64,000 bases of DNA. Source: CAVYHX01 sp963768415 (GTDB taxonomy: Bacteria > Pseudomonadota > Gammaproteobacteria > UBA9214). The position numbers and the translations under genes were made by a program. Numbering within the stretch: the first letter of the stretch is position 1; every line of letters starts with the position of its first letter. The stretch lies in NCBI GenBank assembly GCA_963768415.1, contig CAVYHX010000042.1, positions 1-64,000 on the forward strand. The letters run 5' to 3'. The notes beneath the pieces are model-generated. The model was not told where the DNA came from and ran no database searches. It worked only from the letters and a program-made list of their open reading frames with translations. This document shows positions 1-9,181 of the stretch, in pieces.

Positions 1-276
1 GCGCCAGCTCCGCCCCCTCGTAATGCTCTTCTGGTCACCTCGGCCGACGGCGCCGGTTTCTCGGCCGCGACGGTTTCGGTCAAGCGCGTCTCGGATGGTG
101 CGCCCATGACGGTGAGCGGCATCTACGAGGCCGCTCCCGGATACGGTCTGGAGACGCTTGCCTGGAACGTCCCCGACGCCGCGGGTGACACACGCTACGA
201 GGTGTTCATCGCCGCGGTCACGGGGACGGGAGCGTCGAGCTACCGCTACGTGACGCACCTGGTGGATTGCCCGTGA
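1..276 (+). CDS. C-terminal end of an unidentified secreted-type protein (5' partial)
   Basis: An open frame enters from the window edge and ends at TGA 274-276, giving 91 residues rich in Ala, Gly, Thr and Val with no recognisable catalytic motif. The pattern (alternating beta-type residues, one Cys near the end) resembles the tail of an extracellular beta-sandwich or adhesin-like protein, but I do not recognise the family. High GC and codon use differ from the main part of the window. It lies in the stretch I suspect to be a chimeric tail, so it need not belong to this genome. Confidence 0.4.
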   Translation, partial: APAPPPRNALLVTSADGAGFSAATVSVKRVSDGAPMTVSGIYEAAPGYGLETLAWNVPDAAGDTRYEVFIAAVTGTGASSYRYVTHLVDCP

Positions 277-536
277 GGAGCAGCCTCCTGCGCGTTCCCT
301 GCGGGGGCGGCCCGGGCGGCGCGCGTTAGGCCCTGACGGCACTCGAGTTCGCGGCACAGCGGTCCGCCGAGCCGCCGCGCTGCGCCGGAGAGCGAGGCGA
401 GGCAGGAGCTGCCAACGACCGTAACTTGTGCGCCACCAAGGTAGGCGGTCCGGCGCCGGTGTACGGCACGGGGCTTGCTCCACCCCGACGGCATGTGCGC
501 GACTCTGACGGGTCGCGATGATGGTTGGGAGCAGCC

Positions 537-1050
537 TTGTTGGCCAAGCTGAGCAGTGCGACGTTGTGTGGCATGGACGCGTGCCCCGTCGAGGTCGAGG
601 TTGACCTCGCCTCGACGGGCATGCCCCACTACCGGACGGTGGGCCTCCCGGATGCGACGCTCAGGGAGAGCAAGGAGCGTATCCGTGCGGCGCTCCGCAA
701 CATCGGCTTCGCGATTCCGTCGCATCCGCTGACCGTGAACCTCGGCGCCCGCGGAGCTTCCGAAGTCGGGGTCGTCCTTCGAGCTGGCGATTGCGCTTGG
801 CGCGGTGGCGGCGATGGAGAAGTCGGCCGTCGAGCTCGAGGCAGCTCGTGAGTATCTGGTCGTGGGCGAGATTGGTCTCGATGCGCGAACGCGTGGGGTG
901 CGCGGCGCGCTCTCCTACGCGCTGCTCGCGCGGGCGCTCCGCAAGCGGCTCCTGATCTCGAAGCAGAACGCTCCGGAGGCCGCGATTGTGAGCGGCATCG
1001 AGGTCTTGGCGTGCCGAGCCTCATCGACGCCGTCGAGCTGCTCGCCGGCA
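537..1050 (+). pseudogene. comM: ComM/YifB-type Mg-chelatase-like ATPase, N-terminal fragment, frameshifted
   Basis: The first frame gives the classic start of the YifB/ComM family (LAKLSSATL, then VGLPDATLRESKERIRAALRN). The reading frame jumps by one base near 743 (an extra G before GCGCCCGCGGAG), continues as APAELPKSGSSFELAIALG, and jumps again near 1013 to VPSLIDAVELLAG. It then stops resembling the family at about 1050, where sequence from a minus-strand gene begins. Only about 170 of some 500 residues are present; the ATPase motifs are absent. A TTG at 537 or 540 is the likely start. Frameshifts plus an abrupt end point to low-quality or chimeric sequence more than to biological decay. 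Confidence 0.6.
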
Positions 1051-1301
1051 CCCTTGCGCTGCAACGCCGCCCAAACGCCTTCGTTCACCAGCCCGGTCGC
1101 ATCGCGAAAAAGCACTACGGAGTTGCCGACATGGAAATGATCGCCATGCGGCGCCGGCATGGTGATCGTGACCTCACCGTCATCGCCTTCCGGAACGCCG
1201 TTCGGCGCCGCTGCATAGGCCTGCATGATTGTCAGCGCCTTGAGTTGAAGTTTATTAAGCTTGAGAGGATTTCATCCTTGGGAGGCATTGATATTACTCA
1301 T
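1051..1301 (-). CDS. Hypothetical protein, N-terminal fragment
   Basis: On the minus strand an ATG at 1299-1301 opens a frame interrupted by one TGA about ten codons in, then continuing through MQAYAAAPNG and PHGDHFHVGNSVVLF to about 1051, where it runs into the ComM fragment. The product is not recognised. The His-rich stretch PHGDHFH is the only notable motif. It is divergent from the lipoprotein gene at 1473, so these two may be true neighbours from one foreign genome. The in-frame stop may be a sequencing error. Low confidence in the start. Confidence 0.3.
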
Positions 1302-1472
1302 AGTTTCGCCCACAAGCGGGGCATTCTTCACGCGAAATTGACGGTTGAACCTGCAGTGGGGTTTTCCCCAACGACCGTCAATCAGCTAAATTGGCATGAA
1401 TTGGGCGGGTCATCTACCGATTTGCACGGGCGGGGCAGCTCTGCACACATCAGACGGAAAAGGACATCATGC

Positions 1473-2222
1473 ATGTCACGCCATCAGCCAGTAAGATCAC
1501 TCCTCGCCGCCATTGCCGCGCCGCTCGCGCTTGCTGCCTGTGGCAGTGGATTTCTTCATGCTCAATATCCGATCGCACACCGGATTTCGCCGGACAAGGG
1601 GCTCACCCAGTACAATGACCCATTGTTGAATAACGCCGTCCAGAACCGGGTGTCCTATCTTGGGGCGTTCGAGCATGTCGATTACGTGCGGCTGGAAAGC
1701 AGCGATGTGGTGCTCGAATCCGTCTATGACGTCGCCACCAGCGTCAAGACCGTACTCGACTACACCTATACGATGGTGCGCATGACGGACACGTGGAACC
1801 TGAACAACGGCAAGGCGAAAAGCTGGGGGCAAACCTGAAACGCTGCGGGCATGGCACGGCGCTGTCGACTATCGGCCCTACACGCTGATCGCCGAGAACC
1901 GGCGCTGTGTCGCGTTTGAATTGGAATGGGCATTCCAGCCGGTCCATACCGTGATGGGCCGTCCCGCCCGCGTTTATTTCGGCTATGTCTGCGCAAAACC
2001 GGGCAAGACGGTTTCGACCCAGGCGCTCGTCAAGATTGTCGCAAGCGTTCGCTTGAGCGGAGAATCCCCCGAAGCACGGCGCCAAATGATGGGCGAGGCA
2101 GTGTCGATCCCGCCGCGATTTCCGAAGCGAAAGGCGCGCCGGGCGGCGCAACGGGCAACGCCGAGTTCCCCTTCAATTTCGGCACCGTTTATCAGGAAGG
2201 CGACAACGAGCGCAGTACTTGA
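1473..2222 (+). CDS. Putative lipoprotein of unknown function (frameshifted)
   Basis: The ATG at 1473 starts a signal peptide with a lipobox (LALAAC, Cys about residue 22), so the product is probably an outer- or inner-membrane lipoprotein. The frame changes near 1830 (a GGGGG run) and again near 2100, after which it ends with FNFGTVYQEGDNERST at TGA 2220-2222. Read through the shifts it is about 250 residues with aromatic and Tyr-rich patches. I do not recognise a named family. It lies in the suspect 5' stretch and its composition differs from the native contig. Confidence 0.45.
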
Positions 2223-2297
2223 TGGCCTTCCTTTGACCTGAATGGCGTCATACCCTAAATCCTGACGAACCCATCAGGCAGCGAGAGGACAGGAGCC

Positions 2298-3239
2298 ATG
2301 GCCCCCGACGCATCGGCAAACGCACCCGGCAGCGAGGCGTTGGCGAAAATCAAGGCAATCGTCGGCGATCGTGGCTGGACGGATGCGCCCGGCGACCTGG
2401 AACCCTGGCTGACCGACCGGCGTGGCCACTACACCGGCAAGTGCGCACTGATGGTCCGGCCCGCCAGCACCGAGGAAGTCTCCACGGTCGTCGCCGTCTG
2501 CGACGAGCACGGCGTCGCCGTGGTGCCGCAGGGCGGCAACACCGGCCTGTGCGCGGCGGCGCCGCCGGATGCCAGCGGCGACGAGGTCGTGCTCAGTCTC
2601 GGCCGCATGAACCGGATCCGCAATCTCGACCCGCTCAACTACACCATCACCGTGGAGGCCGGCTGCATCCTTCAGGAGATGCAGCGAGCCGCCGCCGACG
2701 CCGACCGGCTGTTTCCGCTGAGCCTCGGCGCCGAGGGCTCCTGCCAGATCGGCGGCAACCTCTCGACCAATGCCGGCGGCGTCCACGTGCTGCGCTACGG
2801 CAACGCCCGCGACCTGGTGCTCGGACTGGAAGGTGGTGCTGCCGGACGGGCGCATCTGGAACGGGCTGCGCGCCCTGCGCAAGGACAATACCGGCTATGA
2901 CCTGAAGCATCTGTTCGTCGGCGGCCGAAGGGCACGCTCGGCATCATTACCGCGGCCGTGCCTGAAGCTGTTCCCGCGGCCGAAGGACGTGCAGACCTGC
3001 TTTCGGCCGTCCGCGATGTCGACGCGGTGCTCGAACTTCTCGCCCGCGCCCGCGAGGCCAGCGGCGACGCGGTTACCAGCTTCGAGATGATCGGACGCTT
3101 CGGCGTTCACCTCGCCTCCACGCATATCGAGGGCGTAACCGACCCGCTGGAGAAACCATACGATCTCTATGCGCTGATCGAATTCTCCGGCGCACGCGCC
3201 GACAGCGGCATGGCGGCCAACATGGAAGCCTTCCCCTGA
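2298..3239 (+). pseudogene. FAD-linked oxidase (D-2-hydroxyacid dehydrogenase type), truncated and frameshifted
   Basis: The N-terminal half of an FAD_binding_4 (PCMH-type) oxidoreductase: the FAD-binding signature PQGGNTGLC (about residues 76-84) and the downstream GGNLSTNAGG are clear. Such enzymes oxidise D-lactate, D-2-hydroxyglutarate or glycolate. The frame shifts near 2830, 2925, 2968 and 3005 (fragments DGRIWNGLRALRKDNTGYDL, EGTLGIITAAV, LKLFPRPKDVQT, VRDVDAVLELLARARE). The match to the family stops at about 3239, right before the adapter-like sequence; the C-terminal FAD-oxidase domain is missing. Four shifts in under 1 kb is the densest error rate in the window. Confidence 0.65.
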
Positions 3240-3241
3240 TT

Positions 3242-3255
3242 CAATACGTATTGCT
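3242..3255. other. Adapter-like junction sequence (suspected chimera point)
   Basis: The bases CAATACGTATTGCT include a perfect 12-base palindrome. The last ten, ACGTATTGCT, equal the insert-proximal end of the Nanopore ligation adapter as I remember it, and CAATACGT equals the start of its complement. The FAD oxidase homology ends on the left and the aldehyde dehydrogenase homology on the right, exactly here. Confidence 0.7.
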
Positions 3256-3691
3256 CCAGCGCCGGCGCCGCGAAGCGGAATACCTGCCAGAACGGAAAAT
3301 TCCATGGCATGATCGCCAGCACCGCCCCGAGTGGCTCCCAGCTGACCAGACTGCGCCCGGCATCGGAGGCAATTATTTCATCGGCCATGAACCCCGGGCC
3401 TTCCTGCGCGTAGTATTCACACACCCAGGCACATTTCTCGATCTCGGCGCGTGCCTCGCTGACAGGCTTGCCCATCTCGAGCGTTATGATGCGGGCAAGT
3501 TCCTCACTGCGGCTGCGGATCACTGTCGCCACCGTCTCCATCAGGGCCGCGCGCGCCCCGATGGTTTGGCTGCGCCAGGTGACCACCGCCCGCGCGGATT
3601 GCGCAAGCGCCTCCTCCAGCTGGCTGGATGAGAATGCATCAACAAGCTTGAGTGTATTACCATCAGCAGGATTGATGGACTTGATCGTCAT
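3256..3691 (-). CDS. NAD(P)-dependent aldehyde (succinate-semialdehyde type) dehydrogenase, N-terminal part only
   Basis: The first about 145 residues of an aldehyde dehydrogenase, starting at ATG 3689-3691 and containing EMGKPVSEARAEIEKCAW and PWNFPFWQVFRFAAPAL, the part that lines the cofactor cleft. This N-terminus is typical of the GabD/Sad succinate-semialdehyde dehydrogenase subfamily, which oxidises succinate semialdehyde to succinate. The catalytic Cys and Glu lie further on and are missing, because homology ends at the adapter-like junction. Divergent from slt with a normal 58-bp gap, so I consider this the first native gene of the contig, cut by an assembly artefact. Confidence 0.7.
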
Positions 3692-3749
3692 GCCTGGGTC
3701 TCCCGTCTGGCGTTACTGTATCAACAGCTTTTCTCTACTATAGCGGACA

Positions 3750-5699
3750 ATGAAGCCATTGCTGAGAATACTATTATGTATCGCAGGCCTGCTCGCGGCT
3801 ACGGCCTGTCTTGCCAAACTCGACCCGCTGGAGCCGCAACGCAAGCTGTTCCTGGAGGCGCGTCAGGCCCTGCATGACAACAAGCAGTCGCGCTTCGAAA
3901 AACTGGCCGGACAGCTGGAGGATTACCCGCTCTACCCCTACCTGCAATTCGATCTGCTGCGGACCCGCCTCAACCGGGCCAGGGAACAGGAAATTACCGG
4001 CTTCCTCGAAAAATACAGTGAGCTGCCGCTGAGCCGGCGCTTGCGGATCTCCTGGCTGTATTCGCTGGCACGCAACCGGAAATGGGAGCTTTTTCTGAAA
4101 CACTACACGCAGACGTCGTCCGTCGAACTGCAGTGCTACCGCTTGCAGGCGCGATTGCAAACTGACAAAAAACAGGATGTGGTCAAGGACGCCCTGAAAC
4201 TGTGGCTGGTCGGCAAGTCACAGCCCGGGGCCTGTGACCCGGTGTTCGAATTTCTCGACAAGAATGGACATATTAGCAATGTGTTGCGCTGGGAACGCAT
4301 TCGCCTGGCCATGCAGAACAATCAAACCAGCCTGGCCGATTTTCTCTCCAGGGACCTGCCGGCCGCAGACCGGGCCCTGGTCAGTCTATGGCGCGCGGCG
4401 CATAGCCAGCCGGCAAAAACACTCGATGACCCGGCCCTGGAAGGGGACACACCCATGACGCGGGAAATTATTCTGCATGCCATCGCCCGCATTGCCCGCG
4501 CAGATGCCGCACAGGCGCATGCCAGGTGGCAGTCACTGAAGCCTGGCTACCACTTCACGCAGGCTGACATCGGCCAGATGGATAAAAAGATTGCGCTGTC
4601 CGCCGCCTGGTCAAGAGATCCGCAAGCGCATGACTGGCTGTCGGCAGTGCCGGCGGATGCCGTCGACAGGAAGGTACGCGAGTGGCGTACCCGCAGTGCG
4701 ATCAGCGTGGCTAACTGGGCGGCGGTGCTGGAACACATCAACGGCATGACAGCGGAAGATGCGTGGACCGAGGAATGGCGCTACTGGCAGGCCGTGGCGC
4801 AGGAAAACACCGACCAGCGCCTGAAGGCCATGGACGGTTTTGCATTGCTGGCGAAAGAACGTGACTACCACGGATTTCTCGCTGCGGACTACCTGCGCTG
4901 GCCCTATGTAATGGGCAACAAGCCACTGGATACTGATCCGGAGCTGCTTGCGTCGATTGCCGCGCGCCCGGCCTTTGTCCGCGCCCGTGAACTCTACCTG
5001 GCCAGACTGACCACCGATTCCCGGCGTGAATGGGCCCAGGCCATCGAGGATCTGTCAAATGCGGAGATCAAGGCCGCTGCAGCGCTCGCCCGGGAATGGG
5101 GCTGGAATGACCGCGCGATCCTCACGGTCGCACGCAGCCGCGATTTCAGTGATCTGGTCCTGCGCTTTCCAGTGGAGCATGAAGAAACGGTACGCCGCTA
5201 TGCCGAAAGCAATCAGCTCGACCCCGGTCACGTCTTTGCGGTCATCCGCCAGGAAAGCGCATTCAATACCGAGGCACGCTCGTCGGCCGGTGCCCTGGGC
5301 CTGATGCAACTGATGCCGGGGACCGGACGCGTCACGGCGCGCAAGCACCGCATCGCCCTGCCCAGCACCCGCAAATTGCTGGAGGCAGACAAGAATATCC
5401 GCATCGGCACGGCATACCTGCGCCAGGTCATGGAGCGCTTCGGGGGTAATGCCGTCCTCGCCTCGGCCGCCTATAATGCCGGACCACACCGGGTGCAACG
5501 CTGGTTGCCGGAAACTGAAGCAAAGGACGCGGCCAGATGGATTGCCGATATACCGTTTACCGAGACACGCAAATATGTCCAGCGAGTGCTGACCTATGCG
5601 GCCATCTATGACTGGCGCCTGCAGCGACCCGTAACACCGCTTGCGAAACGCATGCTGAAAGTCATGCCCGCGCAACACTATACGAAAACCGGCAGTTAA
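3750..5699 (+). CDS. slt: Soluble lytic murein transglycosylase (Slt70 type)
   Basis: A 649-residue periplasmic enzyme that cleaves the glycan strand between MurNAc and GlcNAc, forming 1,6-anhydro ends. A signal peptide (residues 1 to about 22) is followed by a long alpha-superhelical region typical of Slt70, then the catalytic SLT domain: IRQESAF with the catalytic Glu at about residue 502, SAGALGLMQLMPGT, and AAYNAGPHRV. The length fits E. coli Slt (645 residues). The ATG at 3750 is followed directly by the signal sequence. It is followed by the epimerase and cca genes in the same direction. Confidence 0.93.
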   Translation: MKPLLRILLCIAGLLAATACLAKLDPLEPQRKLFLEARQALHDNKQSRFEKLAGQLEDYPLYPYLQFDLLRTRLNRAREQEITGFLEKYSELPLSRRLRISWLYSLARNRKWELFLKHYTQTSSVELQCYRLQARLQTDKKQDVVKDALKLWLVGKSQPGACDPVFEFLDKNGHISNVLRWERIRLAMQNNQTSLADFLSRDLPAADRALVSLWRAAHSQPAKTLDDPALEGDTPMTREIILHAIARIARADAAQAHARWQSLKPGYHFTQADIGQMDKKIALSAAWSRDPQAHDWLSAVPADAVDRKVREWRTRSAISVANWAAVLEHINGMTAEDAWTEEWRYWQAVAQENTDQRLKAMDGFALLAKERDYHGFLAADYLRWPYVMGNKPLDTDPELLASIAARPAFVRARELYLARLTTDSRREWAQAIEDLSNAEIKAAAALAREWGWNDRAILTVARSRDFSDLVLRFPVEHEETVRRYAESNQLDPGHVFAVIRQESAFNTEARSSAGALGLMQLMPGTGRVTARKHRIALPSTRKLLEADKNIRIGTAYLRQVMERFGGNAVLASAAYNAGPHRVQRWLPETEAKDAARWIADIPFTETRKYVQRVLTYAAIYDWRLQRPVTPLAKRMLKVMPAQHYTKTGS

Positions 5700-5755
5700 A
5701 AGATTATGCTAGCTGCAGTTGCGGCACACACAAACAGGATCTTCACGGGATTGAT

Positions 5756-6718
5756 ATGAGCTACAGGAATATCTGCATACTGGGCGGCACCGGCTTCGTC
5801 GGTCAGCACCTGGCGACACGCCTGACTCGGCACGGTTACAAGGTGCGCGTACTCACCCGGCATCGCGAGCGCTACCGCGCCCTGATCGTCAATCCGGACA
5901 TCACGCTGCTGGAAGCCGATATCCATGATCCCGGGGTATTGCGCACACATTTGGCGGAGTCTGACGCGGCCATCAATCTGGTCGGCATCCTGAACGAGGG
6001 CAACAGTGCCGGCGCAGGTTTCGACAGAATCCACGTCGAGCTGCCGCGAAAAATAATCGATGCCGCCACGGCAGTCGGCATGGAACGCCTGTTGCATATG
6101 AGCGCACTCAATGCCGCTGCCGGTGAAACCCGCAGCCGGTACCTGAAAACCAAGGGCCTGGCCGAGGACCTTGTCCATGCTGCGGCCGCCTCGGGCATGC
6201 GCGTGACCAGTTTCCGGCCTTCCATCATTTTTGGCCCCGGTGACAGCTTCTTCAATCGCTTTGCGACATTGCTCAGATTCTCTCCGCCGGTGTTTCCGCT
6301 GGCCTGTCCCGACAGCCGCTTTGCCCCGGTTTGCGTTACGGATGTAGCCGAGGCCTTCTGCCGCGGACTGGACGACGCTACCGCCGGTGAACGCCTGGAA
6401 TTGTGCGGACCGGAAACCTGGACTCTGAAAGAACTCGTTGAGTACACCCGCGACCAGATCGGTGTAAGGCGCTGCATCGTCGGGCTTGGTGACGGCCTGT
6501 CGCAACTGCAGGCGCGGATACTGGGCTACGTACCGGGCAAGCCGTTCACCATGGACAACTATTACTCCCTGCAAAAAGACAGTGTCTGCACAACCGACGG
6601 CCTGGCATCACTCGGCATTTCTCCCGCGCCGATCGCCGCCGTGGTCCCCGGCTACCTGGCGGAACGCCACACCCGTGGCCGCTATCATGAAATGCGGCGC
6701 TGGTCGCGGCGTACCTGA
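5756..6718 (+). CDS. NDUFA9-like atypical short-chain dehydrogenase / NAD-dependent epimerase family protein
   Basis: A 320-residue Rossmann protein. The N-terminal GGTGFVGQHL (about residues 10-19) is the dinucleotide-binding loop. Features such as INLVGIL and HMSALNA match the complex I NDUFA9 subunit-like atypical SDR subgroup, in which the canonical YxxxK is replaced; here the equivalent is SRYLKTK. Bacterial members have no settled substrate; roles in quinone or nucleotide-sugar metabolism are guesses. It starts 56 bp after slt and ends 22 bp before cca, a likely co-transcribed set. Confidence 0.85.
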   Translation: MSYRNICILGGTGFVGQHLATRLTRHGYKVRVLTRHRERYRALIVNPDITLLEADIHDPGVLRTHLAESDAAINLVGILNEGNSAGAGFDRIHVELPRKIIDAATAVGMERLLHMSALNAAAGETRSRYLKTKGLAEDLVHAAAASGMRVTSFRPSIIFGPGDSFFNRFATLLRFSPPVFPLACPDSRFAPVCVTDVAEAFCRGLDDATAGERLELCGPETWTLKELVEYTRDQIGVRRCIVGLGDGLSQLQARILGYVPGKPFTMDNYYSLQKDSVCTTDGLASLGISPAPIAAVVPGYLAERHTRGRYHEMRRWSRRT

Positions 6719-6740
6719 ATAACACAGCGCACACAGGGTC

Positions 6741-7902
6741 ATGGATATCTACCTGGTCGGCGGTGCGGTACGCGACAGGCAACTCGGCCTGCCCGTCAGG
6801 GAGCGTGACTGGGTGGTCGTCGGCGCCACACCCGAAGAACTGCTGGATCTCGGGTACACGCCGGTGGGCAAGGATTTCCCGGTATTCCTGCATCCCGAGA
6901 CGAAGGAAGAATACGCCCTCGCGCGCACGGAACGTAAAACCGGACCGGGCTATACCGGTTTCGATACCTGCGCCGCACCCGGCATCACCCTTGAAGAGGA
7001 TCTGCTGCGCCGTGACCTGACCATCAACGCCATGGCCGAAACGCCGGCAGGCGACCTGGTCGATCCCTATGGCGGCAAGGCAGACCTGGATAACGGCGTG
7101 CTGCGACATGTGTCGCCGGCCTTTTCCGAAGACCCGGTCAGGATACTGCGGATCGCGCGATTTGCGGCACGCTTCGCCCGTTATGGCTTTCATGTCGCGC
7201 ACAGCACCAATGCATTGATGCGGCAGATGGTTGCCAGCGGCGAAGTCGATCACCTGGTGCCCGAGCGCGTCTGGTCCGAACTGGTCAAGGCACTGGAAGC
7301 GGAAACGCCCGTGCGTTTCTTTGACGTCCTGGCGGGCTGCGGCGCATTAACGCAGCTGTTTCCCGAGTTACCGATGCCTGCTGACACGGCCGGGACCGCC
7401 ACACACGGACATGACGGGATTGCCCTGCCCGCCCTGCAGCAGGCCGTGACACTCAGCGACAAAACCACGATCCGGTTCGCGGCCCTGGTCTGCGATATGG
7501 ATAACCGCCATTCCCCGGGGCTCGATAGACGCACAACTCGCCGCCTTTTGCGTACGCCACCGTACACCGAATGCGTACCGGGAACTGGCCGAGCATGCCT
7601 TGCGCTACCGCAACAGCGTGCACGACGCGGCCAATCTGTCCGCAACGGATTTACTCGACCTGCTGGGTGCGCTGGATGCATTCCGGCGCGAGCAGCGCTT
7701 GCTTGACTTCCTGTGCGTGTGCGAAGCCGATGCGCGCAGCAGAAAACCGGACCTGCAGAGCTATTCGGCTGCAGCGTTATTGCGCCAGGCCCGGCAGGCT
7801 GCTGCCGGAGTAACAGTGGATGTACCGAAAGGTGTATCCGGAAAGGAAGTGGGCGAACGCATACGCAGCCTGCGCATCGAGGCCATACAGAACATGCGCT
7901 GA
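6741..7902 (+). CDS. cca: CCA-adding tRNA nucleotidyltransferase (one frameshift)
   Basis: Adds or repairs the 3' CCA end of tRNA. The N-terminus is very close to E. coli Cca: YLVGGAVRD, ERDWVVVG, GKDFPVFLHP, EEYALARTERK and RRDLTINAMA cover the nucleotidyltransferase core; RILRIARFAARFARYGF begins the RNA-binding part. The frame is broken at the GGGG run 7517-7520; dropping one G rejoins SIDAQLAAFCVRHRTPNAYR and the rest to TGA 7900-7902. The HD-phosphohydrolase region is degenerate: where E. coli has CHDLGK this has CDMDNR. About 387 residues, shorter than E. coli (412). The shift is probably a sequencing error. Confidence 0.88.
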
Positions 7903-7926
7903 TCGCGGAACTGGCCTGTCACACCC

Positions 7927-8724
7927 TCAGTAATACAGCAGCACCAGCACGATACCCAGCAGCAGCCGGTAAATAACGAACGGCAGCATGCCCACGCGCT
8001 CGATCAGGCGCATGAAGAACATGATGCAGAGGTAGGCACTGACCGCGGCGACCAGCGTGCCGAGCAGCAATACCTCCCACTCAACCGGTGCGGCATGCTG
8101 AAACAGCTTGAGCGACTCGAGACTGCCGGCCAGCAAGATCACCGGGATTGACAGTAAAAAGGAAAAGCGGGCAGCTGCGGACCGGGTCAGACCCAGCGCC
8201 AGTGCGGCCGTCATGGTAATACCGGAGCGCGAGGTCCCGGGGATCAGGGCGAGTACCTGGGCCAGCCCGATCCAGACGACATCTGTCACGCTCAGCGTCG
8301 CTTCACTGCGGGTGTGTCGTCCGCGCATGTCGGCCCAGCCCAGCAGCAGGCCAAAGCCGATGGTCGTCGCCGCAATGACCAGCGGCAAACGCAGGGTAGA
8401 CTCGACGGTATCGCGCAGTGGTAAACCTGCCACGGCGACCGGCACAGTCCCCAGCAACACCAGCCATGCCAGGCGCGCATCGGCAGACAGTGGCCGACTG
8501 TTGAACGATTGCAACCACGCGGTCAGCAACCGGTGCAGATCATGCCGGAAATAGGTGACCACGGCACTCAGTGTCCCGACATGCACCGCCACATCAAAGG
8601 CCAGACCCTGATCAGGCCAGCCGGCAAGCCGGGGTAACAATATGAGATGTGCGGAACTCGAGATCGGCAGAAATTCGGTCAGCCCCTGCAACAGGGCCAG
8701 CCAGATGGCGTGTAGGTAATCCAT
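7927..8724 (-). CDS. uppP: Undecaprenyl-diphosphatase (bacitracin-resistance protein family)
   Basis: An integral membrane enzyme of 265 residues that dephosphorylates undecaprenyl pyrophosphate, recycling the lipid carrier for peptidoglycan and O-antigen synthesis. The two family motifs are present: LLQGLTEFLPISSSAHL near the start (with the catalytic Glu) and PGTSRSG at about residues 163-169. Around eight hydrophobic helices can be counted. The length is that of the family. It is convergent with cca (24 bp between stops) and its upstream side opens into the repeat-rich gap. Confidence 0.95.
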   Translation of the reverse strand: MDYLHAIWLALLQGLTEFLPISSSAHLILLPRLAGWPDQGLAFDVAVHVGTLSAVVTYFRHDLHRLLTAWLQSFNSRPLSADARLAWLVLLGTVPVAVAGLPLRDTVESTLRLPLVIAATTIGFGLLLGWADMRGRHTRSEATLSVTDVVWIGLAQVLALIPGTSRSGITMTAALALGLTRSAAARFSFLLSIPVILLAGSLESLKLFQHAAPVEWEVLLLGTLVAAVSAYLCIMFFMRLIERVGMLPFVIYRLLLGIVLVLLYY

Positions 8725-8797
8725 GAGTGGCGGGGATTCTGCACTGCCCGGGGTAATAACTCAACGCACTCAACAATCAAATTCACCCCGCCCCCCC

Positions 8798-8827
8798 GTA
8801 GGGCGCAATTGCGCAGCATATTGCGCC
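8798..8827 (+). repeat. 30-bp palindromic repeat, copy 1
   Basis: GTAGGGCGCAATT followed by GCGCAGCATATTGCGCC; the ends GGCGCAATA/TATTGCGCC pair as a hairpin. Slightly diverged from copies 2 and 4-8. Confidence 0.8.
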
Positions 8828-8854
8828 AGGCGATCAACCTGCACATTAACCTAC

Positions 8855-8884
8855 GTAGGGCGCAATAGCGCAGCGTATTGCGCC
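8855..8884 (+). repeat. 30-bp palindromic repeat, copy 2
   Basis: GTAGGGCGCAATAGCG then CAGCGTATTGCGCC. Same orientation as copy 1, 27 bp downstream of it. Confidence 0.8.
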
Positions 8885-9023
8885 GGGCAATCTGGTCGAC
8901 GTATCACGTCAACAAATTATGTCCGGTATGTTCGAGTGAATATACAGCAGGAAAGAAATCACACCCGGGTGGCGAATGCGTCGTTAGCCAGGCATATCCA
9001 GGTATGTCCCGTGAGTATCATGC

Positions 9024-9053
9024 GGTGCAATACGCTGCGCTATTGCACCCTAC
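9024..9053 (-). repeat. 30-bp palindromic repeat, copy 3 (inverted)
   Basis: Inverted relative to copies 1 and 2. Paired changes GGTGCAATA and TATTGCACC keep the hairpin stem intact although the bases differ from other copies: a compensatory substitution suggesting that the fold matters. Confidence 0.8.
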
Positions 9054-9181
9054 ATCACTGATTCCATAGCATGAGATTGCCACGCTACGCTCGCAATGAC
9101 GGGAATATTTTAATGAATCAGAGCTTCCTTGAATAGTGTTTACGGGCATACATCCCTTTTTCGGTTCTGATGCTATCGGCA

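Larger units (their letters stand above)
8725..9181. other. Intergenic region with palindromic repeat units
   Basis: No credible gene. It holds two direct and one inverted copy of the 30-bp palindromic repeat listed separately, plus a short stretch (9063-9105) reading ATTGCCACGCTACGCTCGCA, a kind of low-copy repeat seen near genes in many proteobacteria. Both flanking genes are on the minus strand, so the K+ channel gene must have its 5' side at 9902 and uppP its promoter somewhere in this gap. Confidence 0.7.

Noticed and set aside
1011..1472. N-terminal extension of the lipoprotein reading back to 1011
   Set aside because: It crosses the ComM fragment and a minus-strand gene fragment; the signal peptide and lipobox begin at 1473.
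1..3241. Genomic island or integrated plasmid
   Set aside because: No integrase, tRNA end or direct repeats; the gene pieces are truncated and error-dense and meet the native part at an adapter-like sequence.
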